Below, piece by piece: positions 15,948-19,200 of a stretch of DNA of 19,200 nt. Source of the stretch: Oscillospiraceae bacterium (GTDB taxonomy: Bacteria > Bacillota_A > Clostridia > Oscillospirales > Oscillospiraceae); contig JAFYVA010000098.1 of the NCBI GenBank assembly GCA_017549325.1, positions 1 through 19,200 of the forward strand, read 5' to 3'. The translations under genes were made by a program, and so were the position numbers. Numbering within the stretch: position 1 is the stretch's first letter; the number at the start of each line of letters is the position of its first letter. The notes under the pieces are model-generated. The model was not told the origin of the DNA, made no database searches, and worked only from the letters and a program-made list of their open reading frames with translations.

Positions 15948-17933
15948 TTACTCTTCAAAATAGGCTTCAATCGCGGCACGGAGCTTCTCTCCTGCCTCGG
16001 CGGGGGTAATGCCGTCCACCTGTCCGCCGGCGGTGGTAGAGTTTCCTCCGCCACCCAATGCCTCCAGGATCACCTGCACATTCACCTCACCAAGGGAACG
16101 GGCCGACATATACACGCCTTCGCCGTTTTTATAGATGACGAAGGAGGCGTCGACGCCCTGGATCGTCAGCAGTTCATCGGCGGCCTTGGCAGCGGTGACG
16201 CGGTCATGGTTCTCCTCATCGATGACCACCGCCAGATTGCCCCGGACGATCTCGGCATTGCGGATGATCTCGTGGCGGGCCAGCGTGGCATGGAGATCTG
16301 TCTGGAACATACGCTGGACGTCCTGCGTATCGGCACCAAGGCGGCGCAGATAACCGGCCGCCTCAAAGGTGCGGCCACCGGTGCGGTTGGTGAAGTTCTT
16401 CGTATCCAGCACGATGCCGGCCAGCAGCGCCTCGCATTCGCAGCGGAGCACATCACCGGGATCAACGATATACTGCATCAGCTCCGTCACCAGCTCACAG
16501 GTGGAACTGGCATAGGGTTCGTGGTAGTTAAAGGTCATCTTGTCGATGTAGCGGCTGCCGCGGCGGTGGTGGTCGATAACGGCCACGCGGTTGCAGCTCT
16601 CCAGCAGCGCCTCAGACTCCACGCTGTCGGGACGGTTGGTATCCACTACCACCAGCAGGGTGTTTCCCTGCGCGTGGAGGAAGGCCACATCGCCGCTGAT
16701 AAAGGCATTGGCATACTCGGGTGCCTGCTGCACCTTCTTCAGCATGGGGCGAACGGCGTTATTCTCCGTGTCCATGACGATCTGCACACGCTTGCCCAGC
16801 TTGCGGGCAATGCAGAACAGACCCACAGCAGCGCCAAGGGAATCCATGTCGGCATACTTATGTCCCATGATGTAGACGTTGCCGGCCTCCTGTATCAGCT
16901 CACGCAGAGCGCTGGCCATAACGCGGGACTTGACCTTGGTGCGGCGCTCGGCAGCCTTGGCGCGGCCGCCGTAAAACTCAAAGTTGGCCTTGTTTTTCAC
17001 GACAGCCTGATCGCCGCCGCGGCTCAGCGCCATCTCCAGCGCCAGCTCGGCATTCTTGAACAGGGCGGCAAAGGTCTCCTCTTCCCGTCCGATACCGATG
17101 GAAAGCGTTGCGGCAACGCCGCCGGTCTCCACCGAACGGATCCGGTCAAGGACAGAGAACTTCTCCTCTGCGTAGAGGAAGAAATCCTTCTCCTCCATGG
17201 CAAAGAGGAAGCGGTCACGGGCGTATCCCAGCAGCAGCGCCCCGGAATCGGCACACCAGTCGTTGAGCTTGCCCTCCAGTTCCGCCATCAGCGCCGAGCG
17301 CTTGGCTTCGGGACAGGCCGCCATCACATCCTCGTAGTTATCGATCATCAGGATGGACACCACAGGGCGGGTCATCTCCAGCGTATGGCGCATCTGCTCG
17401 TTGTCGGTCACATCCATCCAATAGGTGGTGGCCAGCAGGCTGTGTTCCCCGCGGCTGCCCTCATTGCGGCTCAATGCGCCAAAAACGCGGTAGGTGCGAT
17501 GGTTCCACACCACCAGCTCCGGACACTCGCGCTTATCCTCCAACAGCCAGTGTAGACGAAAACCCGGAACCACATCGCTCACGGCCGTCTCATACAGTTT
17601 CTCCTCCAGATCGCTCAGAGAAACGAACTGCTCATTTCCCCAGAGGATCTCCTGCGTGTTCACATCGAACACCAGCATGGGCAGGGGCGTATACAGCAGA
17701 TTGCTGGAGCGGGCCGAATCCATGCCGCCGCCAACGCGGTCAAAGTATTGCCGCACACTGCGCTGCGCCGCCTGATTGCGCCGGATGCCAATATACAGCA
17801 CCACCGCTGCAATAAGGCCCTCCACCAGCGCCAGCACCGGGGCAATGGACGCCGTGGCCGCCACAAAGACGGCAAAGCAGAAGCCGTACAGCGCAATATT
17901 CGTGCGGAATCCGCGAATGAGTTTTTTGTTCAA
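15948..17933 (-). CDS. gdpP: GdpP-type cyclic-di-AMP phosphodiesterase (DHH/DHHA1)
   Basis: About 661 residues with GdpP architecture: two N-terminal membrane helices, a degenerate PAS domain, a degenerate GGDEF domain (the GGDEF motif is lost; MALSRGGDQAVVK is the telltale segment), then DHH and DHHA1 domains. Metal-binding motifs are visible as GHKYADMDSLGAAVG (His about 358) and VIDHHRR (Asp about 454). It hydrolyses c-di-AMP to pApA, controlling potassium and wall homeostasis. The DHHA1 GGGH motif reads GGGN (Asn about 631), a possible departure. Start: an ATG at 17951 has no ribosome binding site, whereas AGGGAGG lies 7 nt before the in-frame TTG at 17933, so I chose TTG. It leads the gdpP-rplI-dnaB block and has its own promoter. 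Confidence 0.92.
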   Translation of the reverse strand: MNKKLIRGFRTNIALYGFCFAVFVAATASIAPVLALVEGLIAAVVLYIGIRRNQAAQRSVRQYFDRVGGGMDSARSSNLLYTPLPMLVFDVNTQEILWGNEQFVSLSDLEEKLYETAVSDVVPGFRLHWLLEDKRECPELVVWNHRTYRVFGALSRNEGSRGEHSLLATTYWMDVTDNEQMRHTLEMTRPVVSILMIDNYEDVMAACPEAKRSALMAELEGKLNDWCADSGALLLGYARDRFLFAMEEKDFFLYAEEKFSVLDRIRSVETGGVAATLSIGIGREEETFAALFKNAELALEMALSRGGDQAVVKNKANFEFYGGRAKAAERRTKVKSRVMASALRELIQEAGNVYIMGHKYADMDSLGAAVGLFCIARKLGKRVQIVMDTENNAVRPMLKKVQQAPEYANAFISGDVAFLHAQGNTLLVVVDTNRPDSVESEALLESCNRVAVIDHHRRGSRYIDKMTFNYHEPYASSTCELVTELMQYIVDPGDVLRCECEALLAGIVLDTKNFTNRTGGRTFEAAGYLRRLGADTQDVQRMFQTDLHATLARHEIIRNAEIVRGNLAVVIDEENHDRVTAAKAADELLTIQGVDASFVIYKNGEGVYMSARSLGEVNVQVILEALGGGGNSTTAGGQVDGITPAEAGEKLRAAIEAYFEE

Positions 17934-18008
17934 AGAGTTCGCCTCCCTCATTCAGTGAGATGGGACTGGCCGAGCAGAAATAGAGATACTACTCCACAGT
18001 AATGGTTG

Positions 18009-18037
18009 ATTATACCACACTTTTTATAAGATAACAA
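18009..18037 (-). promoter_or_regulatory. Promoter of gdpP
   Basis: On the minus strand, TTGTTA (18037-18032) and a perfect TATAAT (18014-18009) are separated by 17 nt, with TGG before the -10 (extended -10). The inferred start near 18002 gives a leader of about 70 nt to the TTG start of gdpP. Confidence 0.75.
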
Positions 18038-18101
18038 CTACAAGATATTGTGTCGTCGCACCCCGGTCGCCTCCTGTCGCGGCCTGTCGAAAAGTTAGGG
18101 G

Positions 18102-18130
18102 TGTACAAAATGGTGAAACTGTGGTATAAT
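18102..18130 (+). promoter_or_regulatory. Promoter of the RNase J gene
   Basis: TGTACA (18102-18107) and a perfect TATAAT (18125-18130) are separated by 17 nt, with TGG before the -10 box. The 11-mer TGTGGTATAAT is shared with the divergent gdpP promoter. Transcription should start near 18137, leaving a leader of about 210 nt. Confidence 0.75.
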
Positions 18131-18136
18131 TTGCAC

Positions 18137-18348
18137 AAAATGTGGGATATCCACATCTGTTTTCATCTGTTTCGCGAAGTGTGCTTCGCGGCCATATATA
18201 CAAGCACATAGGATTTCGGCAGGGCGAGAACTCCGCTCCCGGCAGCGATACAGGGCTGCGGCAGGGCACGGACCGCCTTTGTTTTGCTATGCATTTTCGC
18301 CCGCATTTGCCGTTTTCCTTACGATTTATTGAGTAAAAGGAGCTATTC
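18137..18348 (+). other. Long 5' leader of RNase J with hairpins
   Basis: Visible inverted repeats are TGTGG/CCACA (18141-18155), the perfect 7-bp hairpin CGCGAAG/CTTCGCG with a TGTG loop (18173-18190), and GCAGC/GCTGC at about 18242-18260. The ribosome binding site AAAAGGAG (18335-18342) is 6 nt before the ATG. I compared it by eye with common riboswitches (TPP, cobalamin, glycine, ZTP, preQ1, fluoride) and recognised none. Autoregulation through a leader is known for other major RNases, but that is only an analogy. Confidence 0.4.
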
Positions 18349-19086
18349 ATGGCAGAAAAAATGAAAATTATCCCTCTTGGCGGTCTCAACGAGATCGGCA
18401 AGAATATGACCGTATACGAATACGGCGGCGAAATCATCGTGGTGGACTGCGGCATGGCCTTCCCCGGCGATGATATGTACGGCATCGACTGCGTCATCCC
18501 CGATGTGAGCTATCTGGTGAAAAATCACAACCGCCTCCGCGGCCTGTTTATCACCCACGGCCACGAGGATCATATCGGCGCGATCCCCTATGTCCTCAAG
18601 CAGGTGAATATGCCCATCTACTGCACGCGCCTGACGGCGGGCCTGATCCGCTTAAAGCTTGAGGAGCACGGCCTTGCCAAAACCACGAAGATCGTCACCG
18701 TGGATTCCGGCACGACCGTCAAAGCGGGCAAGTTCAGCGTGGAGTTCATCCACGTCAACCATTCCATCGCCGACAGCGTGGCCTTTGCCATCCACACCAA
18801 TCTCGGCACGGTGGTGCACACGGGCGACTTCAAGATCGACCCCACCCCCATCGACGGCGAGGTGATCGATCTCGCGCGTCTCGGCGAGCTCGGCAAAAAG
18901 GGTGTTCTGGCGCTGCTGGCCGACTCGACCAATGTCGAGCGCCCCGGCTACACGATGAGCGAGCGCATGGTCGGCAAGAGCCTTGAGAGGCTCTTCTCCG
19001 GCTGCAAGCAGCGCATCATCGTCACCACCTTCGCCTCCAACGTCCACCGCATCCAGCAGGTCATCGACGCTGCCGCTGAGGCCTGA
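18349..19086 (+). CDS. rnj: Ribonuclease J, N-terminal part, ended by an in-frame TGA
   Basis: 245 residues before the stop; RNase J is normally about 550. The metallo-beta-lactamase core is recognisable: IPLGGLNEIGKN at the N-terminus, the metal-binding motif THGHEDH (His70, His72, Asp74, His75), FIHVNHSIADS (His138) and HTGDFKID (Asp160), then LLADSTN and the beta-CASP entry TTFASNVHRIQQVIDAA. The enzyme combines 5'-3' exonuclease and endonuclease activity in mRNA decay and rRNA maturation. The reading frame ends at TGA 19084-19086 where the family has glycine before RKVAVTGRSM, and the same frame continues beyond. The product as written would lack most of the beta-CASP domain and the second metallo-beta-lactamase part. 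A single-base error or recent nonsense mutation (GGA to TGA) is the simplest reading. Confidence 0.9.
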   Translation: MAEKMKIIPLGGLNEIGKNMTVYEYGGEIIVVDCGMAFPGDDMYGIDCVIPDVSYLVKNHNRLRGLFITHGHEDHIGAIPYVLKQVNMPIYCTRLTAGLIRLKLEEHGLAKTTKIVTVDSGTTVKAGKFSVEFIHVNHSIADSVAFAIHTNLGTVVHTGDFKIDPTPIDGEVIDLARLGELGKKGVLALLADSTNVERPGYTMSERMVGKSLERLFSGCKQRIIVTTFASNVHRIQQVIDAAAEA

Positions 19087-19200
19087 CGCAAAGTTGCCGT
19101 CACGGGCCGCAGCATGGAAAACGTGACCCGCGTGGCAACGGAGCTGGGTTTTATGAAGCTCCCTAAAAACACGGTGGTGGATCTCAACAAGATCAAGTCC
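19087..19200 (+). pseudogene. rnj: Continuation of the RNase J frame after the stop, cut by the window edge
   Basis: The same frame stays open for 38 codons to the window edge and reads as typical RNase J beta-CASP sequence: RKVAVTGRSMENVTRVATEL, then a LPKNTVVDLNKI segment. There is no ribosome binding site and no start codon near its beginning, so it is not a separate gene. There is no length change around the stop, which argues for a substitution and not a frameshift. Confidence 0.85.

Larger units (their letters stand above)
17952..18348. promoter_or_regulatory. Divergent regulatory region between gdpP and RNase J
   Basis: This 397-nt stretch has no credible gene. From left to right it holds the gdpP leader and promoter (18009-18037, minus), an array of GTCG motifs at 10-11 bp spacing (18055-18089), the RNase J promoter (18102-18130, plus) and a leader of about 210 nt with several small hairpins. 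The 64-codon open frame at 18142-18336 lacks a ribosome binding site and resembles nothing I know. Confidence 0.7.

Noticed and set aside
15363..17555. A 730-codon plus-strand open frame opposite rplI and gdpP
   Set aside because: It is an antisense shadow; it also runs through the hairpin spacer and has no start signal.
18147..18155. A near match to a DnaA box (ATATCCACA) before RNase J
   Set aside because: It is a single imperfect copy that forms part of a small inverted repeat, with no cluster or A/T-rich unwinding element to suggest an origin.
18142..18336. A possible 64-residue upstream peptide in the RNase J leader
   Set aside because: It has no ribosome binding site, its residues follow the hairpins, and it has no recognisable features.
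19084..19086. TGA read as selenocysteine or as glycine under an alternative code
   Set aside because: The family has glycine here, not a redox cysteine. No selenocysteine insertion hairpin is evident, and TGA ends other genes in this window normally.

Overview
The window looks like a chromosomal segment of a moderately GC-rich member of the Firmicutes, most likely class Clostridia and probably an Oscillospiraceae-type gut anaerobe (Flavonifractor/Lawsonibacter-like). This placement is inferred from gene content and protein style: GdpP-rplI-dnaB, tilS-hpt-lepB-ftsH, an NBP35-like Mrp, a YhaN-like membrane ATPase, strong AGGAGG ribosome binding sites and GC-rich codons. No database search was possible. 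Nearly all of it is housekeeping DNA.

Layout. Bases 1-18 are the first bases of a 16S rRNA gene on the minus strand. Its promoter, with an A/T-rich UP element, lies at 227-290. A divergent promoter (312-340) drives a YhaN/SbcC-like ATPase (382-2577), followed by an Mrp/NBP35 Fe-S carrier ATPase (2644-3468) with its own promoter. A shared bidirectional terminator (3473-3507) separates these from a long minus-strand block.

In transcription order the minus-strand block begins with gdpP (c-di-AMP phosphodiesterase), rplI, dnaB, tilS, hpt, lepB and ftsH. These genes overlap or lie close together and end at a terminator (9613-9642). Next comes a complete branched-chain amino acid ABC transporter operon, livK-livH-livM-livG-livF, with its own promoter (9376-9404), a strong terminator-like hairpin after livK, and a final terminator at 4295-4325. 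The last minus-strand gene is a TauE/SafE-family membrane protein with its own promoter. At the right edge a plus-strand RNase J gene is divergent from gdpP. Its frame is broken by one in-frame TGA at 19084-19086, after which the RNase J sequence continues in the same frame to the window edge.

I see no phage, insertion sequence, CRISPR array, toxin-antitoxin pair or recognisable new defence system. The most interesting material is regulatory: helically phased GTCG repeats between gdpP and rnj, a hairpin cluster with mutually exclusive stems between rplI and dnaB, repeated CCGCTAAA boxes over the liv promoter, a hairpin cluster containing a 12-bp direct repeat between livK and livH, and a 12-bp palindrome inside the mrp promoter. 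The RNase J nonsense codon also deserves checking.
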